From: Spirogloea muscicola
Taxonomy: Eukaryota > Streptophyta > Zygnematophyceae > Spirogloeales > Spirogloeaceae
Direction of reading: 5' to 3'
NCBI GenBank assembly: GCA_009602725.1
Contig: WELB01000027.1
Location: 829,121-882,184 of the forward strand
DNA length: 53,064 bases
A program made the translations under genes and the position numbers. Within the stretch, counting starts at the first letter, position 1, and each line of letters opens with the position of its first letter. The notes below the pieces were generated by a model that worked only from the letters and a program-made list of their open reading frames with translations, searched no databases and was not told the origin of the DNA. Positions 43,001 to 53,064 of the stretch are shown in pieces.

Positions 43001-44244
43001 CAATGCTAGCCGAACTTGGTCGCAGAGTACAGGTGAGCTCTTCATGCTCTCTGAGTATGACAATCAAAGTATTATTTATACAGTCATGATCACAGGCATG
43101 CTTGGTAGAGCACCAAGAGTATCAATCGCGTGAAGAAGACAATGTCAGGTGTTGTTGTGCCTCTATCTCACCAACAGATGAGCAGTGCACGCACCAGCTA
43201 AGTTGGCATCACTGATGTAGCTATGTCGTTTCTGCAGATGATACGTCCTCGTGGGGGTGATCGAGCTGCTGAGTTCCAACAAAGTCCCAACAAGATCCGA
43301 ATCACAGTGAGCCAATACGCTCTCTCGAAGTCCATGTCTTCATTAGAATCCTGTGAGACAGGAGATTTCACTGGGGAGAAGTATGTGCTTAGCTGACGTC
43401 TTCGATGCTGACATGACGATGTTCAAGGACGTGTATGGCAGTTGCAATCGCCTGTTAGAGATATGGCTGGCGGAGCCAAGTGGACAGTCAAGGTAGATTG
43501 CTCCTCAGCTGGAGACCTCTGAAATGTAGCAGATTGATTGTTGTTGCCTTTTATCGTGCTAGTATATGGTCTGCAGGATCTTAGCCGTCCAAGTCAAATT
43601 TGTGGCCATGGGCAGACATCAGCATTTTGAAGTCCTGTCTCCCATTGGCATGCAGAGAACGGGGGACAGACTGGGCTCGTCAGACGATGACGAATATGTG
43701 CCCCCCCCGGGTTCTCTGAGCGACAACGACGAATCCGATGCCTTCGAGAGGGGACAGGATGCTGCTGAGGCGGTGGAAGATGATGACCTCTCTGCAGATG
43801 ACCGTGGCTCCAGGCGGCATAAGAAGGCCATCTCTGGGCCAGCCCATAAGGTGGAGTTCTAGTATCAAAAGCTTGCTCAATTTCGTGTACTGCCAAGATC
43901 TGAATCGACCTCAAAGGATCTATGATAGCCTGTCCTTCCACAGTTTCAGTGCTGGAACCTCATGATATGCTCGTTCAATCTGTCTGCAGCTCATTCTATG
44001 TATGACGGCTGAGACTTGGTTATTGACCTTCACATGGTTGCAGACTGATATCAGAGTCGTTCATTTCGCGTATGCAGAGCTCAAAGGAGCAAGCAGGTGA
44101 CTGGCGAGGCGGGCCGCCTGTGAAGAAGCCGCCAGCGCCCACAGGTGGGGTGCGGGCCCGGCTCCTGAAGAAGATGAGGCTTGATCCTCGCGCAGGGCTG
44201 ATGAGCCCCAAGGTGAAGCCGGCAAGGCCGCCAGAGCTCTCCTG
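40001..44244 (+). CDS. JmjC-domain protein of the KDM2/KDM7 class, possibly catalytically inactive
   Basis: Nuclear chromatin protein related to histone lysine demethylases. Mapped exons: 40001-40338 (MRRSKRPRVVRDYAKLDEEG, acidic stretch, then LLSPMVIRGLSGR), 40430-40517 (VPVEAASSELLVQLVGSS, DVAAQ), 40697-40840 (MKQWARYMASPAP), 41176-41253 (VRAPDVVAEVDLQAKVWPS), 41469-41590, 41693-41771 (RVALVVAPPTAANLHKYERW), 41960-42030 (DNFLDTAVSCRKCELHASDT) and 42186 to about 42300 (LPGGWAHTIAAVEDTLLLGG, then SFHTPYNFPLQL). All these join in phase. Later exons are less certain: WYLNFLRGQG and LLALLKSWSKK (about 42675-42810), 42956-43036, 43240-43308, an acidic exon about 43570-43850, and a basic C-terminal exon 44073-44244. 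In the 41469 exon the position of the metal-binding HxD reads V-I-A and the cosubstrate Lys also seems absent, while the third ligand His (GWAHT) is kept. No PHD or CXXC finger was found. Confidence 0.8.
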
Positions 44245-44322
44245 AAGTCTCCTGAAACTTACATTCCAATCCAAGATCACAATCCTACACCCTACCAGTC
44301 CACGATAACCCAACTCACTGGC

Positions 44323-44514
44323 TTGGAGCACCAGGTGTGTCAAGGCCGGAGGCAGCTGCCATGTACTTGCAATGTGCTGCCATGGCTTGCCAGCACTGCT
44401 AGCAAGTGCAGGGAGGTCATGGTCCATATAGCAGTCACTTCATGCAACAGTTGTGCAGCTCAATTCCCTAATGCCCAGATCCTTCGCAAACACAGAGTCA
44501 TGATGCATTGTTAG
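44323..44514 (+). CDS. Possible small C2H2 zinc-finger ORF or exon
   Basis: The frame ends TSCNSCAAQFPNAQILRKH then RVMMHC and stop. C-x2-C-x12-H-x4-H fits a classical C2H2 finger. It lies just downstream of the JmjC gene and upstream of the SDR 3' end. A following stretch (FVCIKCEHCPHASGRDC, about 44560-44615) is also Cys-rich. I cannot tell whether it is an exon of an unrecognised gene, an alternative 3' exon of the JmjC gene, or chance. Confidence 0.3.
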   Translation: MEHQVCQGRRQLPCTCNVLPWLASTASKCREVMVHIAVTSCNSCAAQFPNAQILRKHRVMMHC

Positions 44515-45170
44515 CTGCTGCAAATGTGAAGTGTTTCTTTGAGCACACACCAGGCCTGGGATTTTGTATGCATCAAGTGTGAACACTGCCCCCATGCCTC
44601 CGGAAGAGATTGCGTCTTTGAAAGCTCAAAAATGATGACCACAGCACGTGCCGACCTCCGACTGACTTGTAAGGAGGGACCCCATCTCAACCAATGCATG
44701 GGACGCAGAGGGATGATGTTGTCGAGGTCAATCGCATTCACCAATGGAAGGCAACAACAGACAGGGCGGGAAAAAGCCGGCAACATGGCCGACATTAAGG
44801 GCAGTAACGACAATGCTTTGTAGCACATCGTGTAAATTGTTCTTTGACCTTGCTTCTGTCTCCCCCTTTGGCAGTAACTATCTCAAACCAACGATCTTGC
44901 GTTCGCCTGTTGTCAGCATCATTGTGGCATCCCATAGCTCCCGGCCGATCTCTTTGTCCTGGGCAAGCCTTGACGGAGATAGGAATGTGCTTCCAAAAAC
45001 ATAGCCTCCTGACGCCTCCTGCAAGATTCCTCAAAATTTGATGAAGACCATAGCATGTGAGACAAGCACGCTCTACTACCGTTCTTGCCAGCATCAAGGT
45101 TTCAAAAACAGAAAGGATAGATCGTATATCACATCATTTGATCCAGGACACAAAACAATCAAACATGTGT

Positions 45171-46805
45171 TCACAGTGAATAGTCAGGGCTAACCTCGGG
45201 GAGATCGATAGCCAACATGACGGTCGCAGCTGCCTGCTCTGGCGACCTCAGGACGCCCAGGCAGCGCCCAACACCAAAGCCCAGCTTCACGTACCACGTT
45301 GGCAACTCTCGGAGAAGATGTGTCAAGACCAGCCCGGGGTCAACAGCGCTGCAAGCGCAGAGAAGAGTGCAAGTACTTATTCTCTAAAGCCACGGTGACC
45401 CGGCACAATGATGCTGGCAATCGGTGCACTTGATTGCCCAGGCAGTATTGACTCTTTGGAAGCAATGCGAAGAGCTGTGATACACACTGCAGGCATCGAG
45501 CAGATGATCTCATTGTCCCAGATTGAGGGGTCAGGATAAGAAGCTGTTGGATTAGGACGAGGCCTGCTGGAAGTCGGCAGATTGGTGCACTTACACACAG
45601 CTCACGCGGCTGCAATCAGCTGAGCAGCGAAGTTGTCGGTGGAGCTCCAGAGAGAACATAGTCATGCAGACTGACAAGCATGCCCCAGCGTCGTGAGCCA
45701 GATATTAGAGAAGGTTAACAGCGCCACAATCACCTGGAAAGGGCATGGAAGCCTGCGACCAGAACCGCTCACTAGGAGCACCCCTGCTGTGACCTGACGT
45801 TCACGTCTGGGCCGACACTAATACCTTGACCACAGACCGGAAATAGACACAACCTCAAGCCCTGGACAGTTAAACCAACCTAGTCACAGGCTGTGCCTCC
45901 TGAATCCAGATTACCGCCGATCTCACAATCTGACTCATGTACGGGCTCTGCTGGTGACGACAGAGAACTTACGCTTGGAAGCTGCGTAATTAGGTGCAAA
46001 GGCATAGGGGCGGGTGGCAGCACGCGGCCCCTCGTGTGCCAAGTCGGACGTGGCACCGGCTGCCAGCGACGCCGGGTCTACGTGCAGCTTCCTCACTGCC
46101 AAGCAGAGCACAGCAGTCGGAAGTGGTCATGGCCATCTGGAGGTTGCTGTCTCTGGACACCAACTGCTGTTGCAGTGGCAGCATCGAGCGGCTGCGGCGC
46201 ACCTGCACGGTGGGTGTAAGGAGGCGAGGTTGATGACTCTGGCGGGCAACGGGGCGGCGCACAGCATGGGCAGGAGGAGCTGCGTGAGCAGGACGGGCCC
46301 CAGGTAGTTGGCGGCCACCATGCTGCCAGGGAGGGGATAGCGCGTGTCAGCGCTGCAGTCCTCGACTCCATCAGAGCTGGCACAGGCTTCCCGAAGCCTC
46401 GTCCGACGAATGCCGGGTGGTAGCGGGGAGCACCGGACCAGTCGAGGTCGTCCTCAGTCCAGCGGCGGCGCGCGACGACGGCGCCGGCGTTGTTGACGAG
46501 CAGCTGCAGGGGCCGGCGCGCCGCCGCCAGCGAGTCCGCCAGGCGCGCGGCGAAGCGCCGCACCGACGCCTGGCTGCGCAGGTCCAGCTCCGCGGCCTCC
46601 ACCGACGCTCCCGCGCCCAGTGCCCAGATGGCCGCGGCCGCCTTGCGCAGCGGGCGGGTGGGCAGAGGTCACTGCCACTGCGGCCGTCGGGGCAGGCCGC
46701 CGGGCCCGGGGCGCGCGCCCGTACCTGCTCTGCCCGGGCCAGCGACGGGCACGCTGCGGCGGCGCCGGCGGTGATGCATTTCATGACTCGAGGCATGCAT
46801 CTCAT
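45171..46805 (-). CDS. Short-chain dehydrogenase/reductase, retinol-dehydrogenase-like, multi-exon
   Basis: NAD(P)(H)-dependent SDR family enzyme; substrate unknown. An exon ending at 46439 (start about 46650) reads AAELDLRSQASVRRFAARL and LQLLVNNAGAVVARR, containing the SDR LD-L and NNAG signatures, and ends TEDDLD. The next exon (46322-46203) joins in phase: CMVAANYLGPVLLTQLLLPM, then LPARVINLASLHPP. Exon 45670-45595 reads MTMFSLELHRQLRCSAD, the helix after the active site. The last exon (45348-45171) reads AVDPGLVLTHLLRELP, SPEQAAATVMLAIDLPE and VSPDYSL-stop, as in retinol dehydrogenases. I did not find the exon with the catalytic Tyr-x3-Lys, nor a clean Gly-rich cofactor motif; a frame at 46805 (VMKCITAGAAAACPSLARAE) may be its remnant. 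Exon order and spacing support one gene; the middle and start are unresolved. Confidence 0.65.
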
Positions 46806-47870
46806 GTTCCATTAGTGTAGCTACTCAACGCATGAGCACTGCAATGCAAGGTCTAACTGGAAAAACAGTAGGGGCGCCTAGTGGGTCAGCAGACATACGG
46901 CGCTTGTGCCACCAAGAGCCCATATTGCCATATGGCATACAAAGGTTCACACTTTCAACGCCCGTAAAAATGAGTCCTCTCCAGTAGAAGGCGATGGCTG
47001 TGACTGGCCAGCCCAGAAGAAGGAACGAATATAAGTTTGAAGAATGAAGGATGAGAACCTCAGTTCTTTGTCAAAGCTGGTGTCACTAGGCAGAGGAGAA
47101 GTGCCGGCCCAATTGCTATTGGTCACCTTTGAGCAGCACTTTGCTTGCTGCCCTCTTCTGTTGCTTGCCCGACAAAAGGTCCACCGGCAGCTCAGTCCTG
47201 TCACAGATGGAACAGATGCGAAGTGAGAACAAATTTAAACCAACAGAGCATGAAGAAAGGAGCCCTGGTAACAGCATGTCTGACATATGGGCTTGATGAC
47301 ATAGGTCAAAAAGCTCAGTATGAAATAAAACTCAACAAAAAGCTCAGTATAAAGCTCAGAGAAGAGCTTTTTCAGATATTCCTAATCCTGTACCCTTAAT
47401 CAGCAGCTACATGCAGTTGCAGATGACCTAGCGTAAGTCACGTATCATGATGCTTTATCTGGTCTGACAAGTGGCAACCACCTAACACTTGCTCTTGCTG
47501 CAGAAAGTGTGCAGATCAGATCAATTGTTGCACAGAGTGCAAGTCAAGAGCTATCACCATCACAAATGCACTTTGAAGGAAATGCTTAGCTGACCTGGTC
47601 GAAGCCAGCTGTGCAATGAAGAGAGCGTTATGTGCCCATCCCGCATACTCGCCAAATCTCTGAAATGCCATTCCTCGCAGAACTGTTTAGGAAGTTGCAC
47701 AACACTTCAACAGCGTCGCAGCCACCATTTAAGAGCAACAAGACAACTCATGATAACTCTCTCTGGTACTTGGATTGAAGCATCTGGCAATGCTATGAGG
47801 AAGTTGATACGTTTATATATACTTCAGAACAGAGGTGACAGCTGCTGCTAACAACCTCAAAAAATGCATT
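46806..47870. other. Intergenic with one LINE-tail-like repeat
   Basis: 46970-47040 contains, on the minus strand, cttctgggctggccagtcac and agccatcgccttctactgga, a diverged tail hairpin in the same direction as the SDR gene. The rest has no recognised coding sequence; the missing N-terminal exons of the FBPase gene should lie here or before 48130 but I could not identify them. Confidence 0.5.
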
Positions 47871-47878
47871 GGCCACTN

Positions 47879-47921
<43 letters not shown>
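47879..47921. repeat. (CCG)n microsatellite
   Basis: About 14 CCG units directly after an ambiguous base at 47878. The N and the pure repeat suggest a difficult assembly point just upstream of the FBPase exons. Confidence 0.95.
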
Positions 47922-48132
47922 TGCACCTCGCCCTTAGCTCCCTAAGTGCGGACCACCCTCTCACCCTTCGCTGCAGAGGCCCGAGTGTCGTGAGCCCCAC
48001 AAGCCGAGCGCTCGCTGTGGGCCATGCAGCGCCATGGTCGCCGTGCGCCTGGACGACCAGGTCGCTCGGGCGCCGCCGCCGCGCTGGCCTCACGCCGCCG
48101 CGGCTGGCGGCGGCTGCGCTCTTGGCTGCCAG

Positions 48133-49073
48133 TGTTTGACCCGCTGGACGGGTCGCGCAACATCGACGCCTCCATCCCCACCGGCACCATCTTCGGCGTC
48201 TACCGCAACGACCCCTCGCTGGGCCCCGCCGGCGCCGACTCTGCCACCAGCTTCGCGCTTCAGGTCCGGCACTGCCACCGAGCTGAGATGGCCCGACACA
48301 TGCTGACATGGATTGCTGGACGCGGCCCTGACCGCAGCTCTCTGGCCGTCGCCTGGTCCCCCCTGCAATGTAGCCCGGTCGGCAGCAGGTGGCTGCGGGC
48401 TACGCACTCTACTCGTCTGCCACCATGCTGGTCCTAACGGTCGGCAGCGGCACTCATGGCTTCACGCTCGACCGCGGCCTCGGCTCGTTCGTGCTCACGC
48501 ACCCCGACATCCGCATACCGGAGCGAGGTGAGGCCTGGCGGAGGTGCCATCACGGCTGTGTCAGTCCGTCAAAAATCTGGACGATGCATAGCGGGGCAGG
48601 ACCTCTTGCTAGCCAGTGCACCAAACATATCCTGACGGACACCTTCTGGTTGGCACGCGTGGCGGCGGCCAGGGCAAATCTACTCGCTCAACGATGCACG
48701 GTACTTCGACTGGCCGCCAGGTCTCCAGCGGTACATTGATGCAGTGCGGCAGGGGCGCGGCGAGAGCGGGAAGCAGTACTCGGCGCGCTACATCTGCTCG
48801 CTGGTTGCTGACTTCCACCGCACGCTACTGTACGGCGGAGTGGCTGCCAACCCGCGGTCGCACCTGCGCCTCGTGTATGAGGCCAACCCGCTGGCACTGC
48901 TGGCGGAGCAGGCGGGTGGCCGGGCCTCTGATGACACCCAGCGCATCCTGGACATTGCACCCGCCAAGCTGCACCACCGGTTGCCACTTTTCCTGGGCAG
49001 CCCTGCAGACATTGCGGAGCTGGAGAGTTACGGTGACGTGCAGCAGATATCCACCAAGAAGTACGACGTGTAA
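48133..49073 (+). CDS. Fructose-1,6-bisphosphatase (plastid-type), C-terminal exons
   Basis: FBPase hydrolyses fructose-1,6-bisphosphate in the Calvin cycle or gluconeogenesis. Three in-phase exons: 48133-48263 ([28 protein letters not shown]), 48389-48527 ([39 protein letters not shown]) and 48673-49073 ([71 protein letters not shown]). The metal site DPLDG and the YE glutamate are kept. Two usually invariant positions differ: the second Ser of DPLDGSSN is Arg, and the Lys of GKLRLLYE (K274 in pig numbering) is His. The first roughly 150-200 residues are not found upstream, where there is an N and a (CCG)n run. The sequence resembles the redox-insensitive plastid form more than SBPase, but the regulatory loop lies in the missing part. 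Confidence 0.85.
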
Positions 49074-49735
49074 GCATTTGCCTGATGCGCTTGTACAGGG
49101 CCGCCACTTGTCCTTTGGCATTGGTTGCCAACATGGTAATCTTGAGGTTGAGCCCGAATGCGACCAGAGTGCCCAGAGTCCTTGGGTCAAGGCTCGCAGG
49201 TTCGCGCGTATGTGGCACTGCGCTCTTGTGGCACAATTAAAGTGGCAGCCAACGGGCACTAACTCAGGTCAGCAATGACGTGGATCATCATACACTCACA
49301 TGTTGCCACCAGGGGTTCAAGGAGAGCCCCGGCTTCTGCTAGAGACTAGATGACGAGGGTGGCTTGTGCACTAAACCTGCGGAGCAGTCTCACCAGCTCC
49401 GATCCTCCTGGAGTTGCACTCTCCATGCCTACAAAGGCACTCGCTCAGAGTGTTCTGAAAAAATGTTTCTGATAAAATCACCCCACTGTTTAGCCAAACC
49501 CAAGTGGGGACCCCGTGGTATTCTGCCAGAGTAATCTCTTGCCTCCTATGTGGATGCATCTCCACTCCACAATCATGTTGGCATCTGCTTCGCACCACAT
49601 GGGGGGCTGGTGTACAGCCCTTTTCGGCAGGGAAGTCTGAGGCTCTCGCTGACACGTCATGAGGATAGGAGCATCACACTCATGGTTAATGAGTCACAGA
49701 GGCAACATATGGCAGCACCCTGAGCTAGTGAGGGG
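49074..49735. other. Convergent intergenic space
   Basis: The FBPase and CWC27 genes end facing each other here. No coding sequence, repeat or RNA is recognised. Confidence 0.6.
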
Positions 49736-52405
49736 CTAGTCCATGGACTTGCCAGCCCACTCGCGGCCCCGCTTCTTGAGCTTTGCCTGCTCCTTATTGA
49801 ACTTAGACTTCCCCCTCTCCAGCAAGGGGTCATGGACCACATACTGGTTGGGATCGTTGTTCCTCGCCATATCGTCCTGCGGGACGTGCATCGCGAATGG
49901 CATTCAGCGGTGTCCGAAGCTGGTGTTGATCACCAACTACTCCACGGCAGCTTGTCACATGGGATGCCAAGAAGCAACATGCCGCAAGATCAAGACCGCA
50001 GGGCACGACTAGACCCGTGGATACTAGAACAGCGAAAGTGGCTGTTATAGAATCGCTGTAGGCCAGCAGAAGCCTGACCTTCTTGAAGGGGTCGACAGCA
50101 AACTTGAGGCGATGCATCAGGAAGAACCGGTCCCCCTCTTCATCATCATCGCCACTTTTGGTGGCCTCCCTGACGGTCTGACTTGCCTCAGTAGGAGGCG
50201 CAGCTTGGGCCTCCGAAAGCTTTCTCCTGAAGGCGTCGAGCTTAGCCAGAGTCTGCAACATACTATGTACATCAATCAGGCCCGACCTGGCAGCACATAT
50301 TACCCGATGCTGGTCGATGAGTTCCACTAGGAGCAGAGCACTCAAGAACACATCAAAGATGCATGCGAGAGAGAGGAGTGCATGATCGTGCCTCGTCCTC
50401 ACGCCCACGTTGACGTCGGCTCTTCTGCTGCAGCCGGCGCCGCTCCTGCTCCAGGGGCGTGAGCATCTGGCCCTCTGTATCGGCCTTTACAGCCGCCGCA
50501 GCTCGGCCCTCCGAGCCCAGCCCCCTCTTTTTCAGGAGCAGCCTCTCCACCTTCCTCCTTCCTTTCTTGGATGGTCCACTTTCCTTTTCGCCACTTTCAG
50601 AGTCCTCCCTGCCGCAGTGCACGCCAGCCTTGTCAAATGACTACCTCAAGGCACCATAAGTCTGTAGTCGATCGCCCTCCGCATGGAAGAGTAATGACTT
50701 GTAGAGCAACGGCCACACAGTCGACGTCCAAAGACATACCCTTCATCAGAAGAAGGGTCAGAGTCGGAGACAGGGTCCTGCTCCGCGGGCTTGTCAGGAG
50801 GGGGCGGTGGCGGCCTTTGACTATGAGCCGCCGAGCCTGGCGCACCCCATGGCAGTCATTGCATTTGAGATCAGGTCTTGGACTGAGGACAAGTCAGCTG
50901 TCACCTGCCATAAACATGTGCATGCTTTGTGCAGGGCCCTGCTTCTTAAGTTGCACACAGAACTGCTTGACCAGGTAGTCTGTCTGCCGCATTCGCGAGG
51001 CAGCTGTGCGCCTCACGTTGACTTTGCCTGTCAGCCTTGGCGCCCAAGGTGTCACCCCTAGTTCGCCGCTTCTCCATGATTTGCCTCCGCATGCGTGCGT
51101 CGAAGTCATCGTCATCCTTGCTGTCATCGTCACTTTTCCCCTCCAAAGGGCTTCTGGCGGCCTTGTCGTCGCCGACACGTTCGTCGCCGCACTCAGCTGG
51201 CTCCTCCAGCTTTGGCAGTGCATCCTTCCGGCTGCCAGCGGCCAGGGCTTGCCTGACACTCGTCTTCAAGCCCTCCCTCCTCTTCAACTCCTCTGGGTCC
51301 TGCACGAGCACATAGCAACTCAAACTGCTCAATATGTCAGTGTAAGCACTCAATGGCTTACAACGCAAGAACAAGCTCAAGGTTGCTACGGAGGCAGCAA
51401 AACATACGGGCTTGGAGTCGTCGTCGGCGATGTCACCGCGCAGGAGGCGCGGGTCGTCGTGGAGCACATCATGGCTGCTCTTGATCTTCACCTGCACGTT
51501 GTCCAGCTCCTGCTCCTCTTCCTCCGCCTCCTCTCCAAATGACAGCAAATTCAGTTTCCTGAAGCAAACGAAGATAGGTGCGTACCCCACAGTACATCAG
51601 CTGCGGGTCTCGCCCGAATCCCCACAGCACATCGCCATCGCCTTGCAACCCCGGCGGGCAGGCAGAGGAGCGCACTTCTTCTCCTTCTCCTTGGCGGCCG
51701 GCGGCGCCGCCAGCATGTTCCCATCCGACTTCCTGTCCTCCTCGACATGCAGCCCCTTGCGCGGGACTATGTCGTCGAACGGGTTCCAGATGACCTGCGC
51801 CTCTAGCGCCCTGCCAGCGCCGCCGTCAGGCGTACTCGGCTGATGGGCGCGCATGTCGAGGGCGTTGCAGAGCAAGGCTGGGACAGGGGCAGCACGGGCG
51901 GCCATACCTCGACGGAGAGGATGGAGGGGGGATAAAGGGGGCGGTCGTCGTCGCCGACCTCCACGTCGCCCAGCTGCATCATGTTGTAGACGGTGTCGCC
52001 CGTGACCTTGCCGAAGATGGTGTGTTTCTTGTTGAGCCAGTCGCAGCGGTCGAGCGTGAAGAAGAACTGGGAGTTGTTGCTGTTAGGAGCCCCGGCGTTG
52101 GCGCATGCCACCAGCCCCCGGTGACTGAACCGCAGCCGCGAGTGGATCTCGTCCGCGAACGGCGCGCCGTAGATGGACGCCCCGCCGGTGCCGGTGCCGG
52201 TGGGGTCGCCGCCCTGCACCATGAAGCCCTTGATGACGCGGTGGAACGGTGCGCCGTCGTAGTACCCGTCCGCGCACAGCTGCACGAAGTTGCGCGTGGC
52301 CTTGGGCGCCTCCTTGGGCCACAGCTCCACGTCCACGTCGCCCATCGTGGTGGCCAGCACCACCTTGCCGCGCGTCGGCGGCTCCACCACGTACACCGAC
52401 GACAT
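49736..52405 (-). CDS. CWC27: CWC27/CYP57-type spliceosome-associated cyclophilin, about 8 exons
   Basis: Peptidyl-prolyl isomerase-fold protein of the activated spliceosome. Exon 1 (52405-51908) holds the cyclophilin domain, residues 1-166: SSVYVVEPPTRGKVVLAT, FHRVIKGFMVQGGDPTGTGT, SQFFFTLDRCDWLNKKHTIF. Arg56 of FHRV is kept. Further exons: 51794-51631 (VIWNPFDDIVPRK), 51558-51408 (KLNLLSFGEEAEEEE, SSHDVLHDDPRLL), 51299-51056 (DPEELKRREGLKTSV, DDDDFDARMRRQI), 50836-50740 (SDSDPSSDEG), 50608-50403 (GQMLTPLEQERRRLQQKSRR), 50252-50079 (LAKLDAFRRKLSEAQ, HRLKFAVDPFKK), 49876-49736 (YVVHDPLLERGKSKFNKEQA, REWAGKSMD-stop). The order matches plant CYP57. The 50403/50252 junction is out of phase as drawn, so a small exon or another donor is missed. 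The open frame extends upstream of the ATG into LINE sequence; the ATG at 52405 is preferred because it matches the family N-terminus. Confidence 0.93.
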
Positions 52406-52439
52406 GGCTGCCGCCGGGGTGCTGCCTGCGGAAGCCGAG

Positions 52440-52640
52440 GGCCTAGTACCTGGGCAAGCACATGGACAGATGGTAGACGGCCTGCTGCCAAGCGGGAAGT
52501 GCTCGCCCGCTCGGTAACCACGAGTCGGCACGGACACGTCGCTAACTGACGCCCGAATACCAGACGGTGTGCGATTGACAAGCCGTTGTGCCACCAGCTG
52601 AGGCTCGACCAGCTTTCCTTCTTCTGGTGCAAAGCCTGAG
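52440..52640 (-). mobile_element. Group B LINE C-terminus and tail, upstream of and in frame with CWC27
   Basis: Minus strand: SGIRASVSDVSVPTRGY (about 52560-52513), where the usual TGA stop is CGA, then gagcgggcgagcacttcccg and cagcaggccgtctaccatct, a diverged group B tail, ending about 35 bases before the CWC27 ATG. The frame from 52594 stays open through the tail into CWC27. Confidence 0.75.
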
Positions 52641-52749
52641 CCTGGGCTCGCGGGGGCTCTCTCCCCCTTCTCGTACTCTGTTCATTCTTTTCCTCCCTGA
52701 TCCAGCATCTGGCCCGGCTGGTTGATGCGCGTCGTCGAAGTCGGGGGGG

Positions 52750-53064
52750 CAGCTTGGGCCACTCCAGCATTCCGCAGGCCTTAGTTGCATATCATAGAAT
52801 GCGGCTCTCGCTTAGTTTGCAGCGCTCGCAAGCATTGGCTCTTCATCAACGTGCAGGGCGCGCTCTAAGTCAGGCCTCCGGCTTTCGTGGCGGCGCTCCA
52901 GCTCCCCAAGTTAGCTTGTCAGATTTGTTTGTGCTCACCCGTGGGTACTAATGTCATCTTAGGTACTTTAGATTAGGTCTCCGTATTATGTAGCATTGTT
53001 TAGTCTGCACTCGACTCTGCCTGAACAATGTATTGGCTTGAATTGGCCTCCCTTTCAATTCATG
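52750..53064 (+). mobile_element. Group C LINE, C-terminus and tail
   Basis: YHRMRLSLSLQRSQALALHQ, RAGRALSQASGF, then GGAPAPQVSLSDLFVLTRGY and stop at 52951, followed by the group C tail running off the window. Nearly identical to 16790-17045 and to the reverse of 14960-15217, so group C copies are recent. Confidence 0.88.

Noticed and set aside
46417-46815. Arg/Ala-rich plus-strand open frame
   Set aside because: Shadow of the SDR exon with NNAG on the minus strand.
52022-52549. Plus-strand open frame opposite CWC27
   Set aside because: Antisense shadow of the cyclophilin domain, caused by high GC.
1-53064. tRNA, rRNA, CRISPR, operons or prophage
   Set aside because: Nothing of the kind was seen; the window is eukaryotic with spliced genes.

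Overview
The window reads as nuclear DNA of a green alga (Viridiplantae). It carries intron-rich genes whose closest known relatives are plant-lineage proteins: a FREE1-type FYVE protein of the ESCRT machinery, a root-cap domain protein, a CWC27/CYP57 spliceosomal cyclophilin and a plastid-type fructose-1,6-bisphosphatase. Exons are GC-rich, introns are mostly GT-AG with TGCAG acceptors, and one gene family encodes the PPPPSPPPP runs typical of algal/plant wall glycoproteins. I cannot tell chlorophyte from early streptophyte; FREE1 and the root-cap protein lean weakly to the latter. There are no operons, rRNAs, tRNAs or CRISPR arrays that I can see.

Layout: 0-1 kb, LINE tails. 1.0-3.0 kb (+), secreted root-cap domain gene. 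3.5-6.1 kb, LINE remnants. 6.1-8.0 kb, no recognisable gene. 8.0-14.9 kb (-) and 20.4-27.4 kb (+), two copies of one ~7 kb, many-exon gene for a secreted LRR / proline-rich / cysteine-rich protein, forming a giant inverted duplication. The 5.5 kb between the arms is LINE debris plus a 652-base assembly gap (15218-15869). 28-36 kb, a nest of non-LTR retrotransposon 3' ends in both orientations with a small TIR element (32766-33311) and a fold-back element (about 29405-29990). 36.2-52.4 kb, a gene-rich segment: FREE1 (+), a JmjC protein of the KDM2/KDM7 type (+), a short-chain dehydrogenase (-), an FBPase lacking a visible N-terminus (+) and CWC27 (-). 52.4-53.1 kb, LINE remnants again.

The dominant repeat is a group of related non-LTR retrotransposons of which only C-terminal and 3' parts are present. 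They show a Cys/His finger, an R-V-D-L-V ... L-L-L/M-D-V-V segment like restriction-enzyme-like endonuclease domains, a G-S-L-A-Q ... R-M-R-L box and a C-terminus ending SDLxxLTRGY-stop or a close variant. I distinguish five groups by C-terminus and 3' tail: A (SISDLRLLSRGY), B (SVSDLYVLTRGY), C (SLSDLFVLTRGY), D (SYSDLHLLTRGY) and E (SSDFLLLTRGY). Most tails contain a GGCTGG...CCAGCC hairpin. Several genes have such a tail, in their own orientation, just upstream of their first ATG; for CWC27 the LINE reading frame has lost its stop and runs in frame into the gene.

The observations most worth following are the inverted LRR duplication with independent frameshifts in each arm, the LINE tail/gene-start association with the CWC27 in-frame extension, the TIR element with a clean target-site duplication and a paralogous empty site, and the apparent loss of the metal-binding HxD motif in the JmjC protein.
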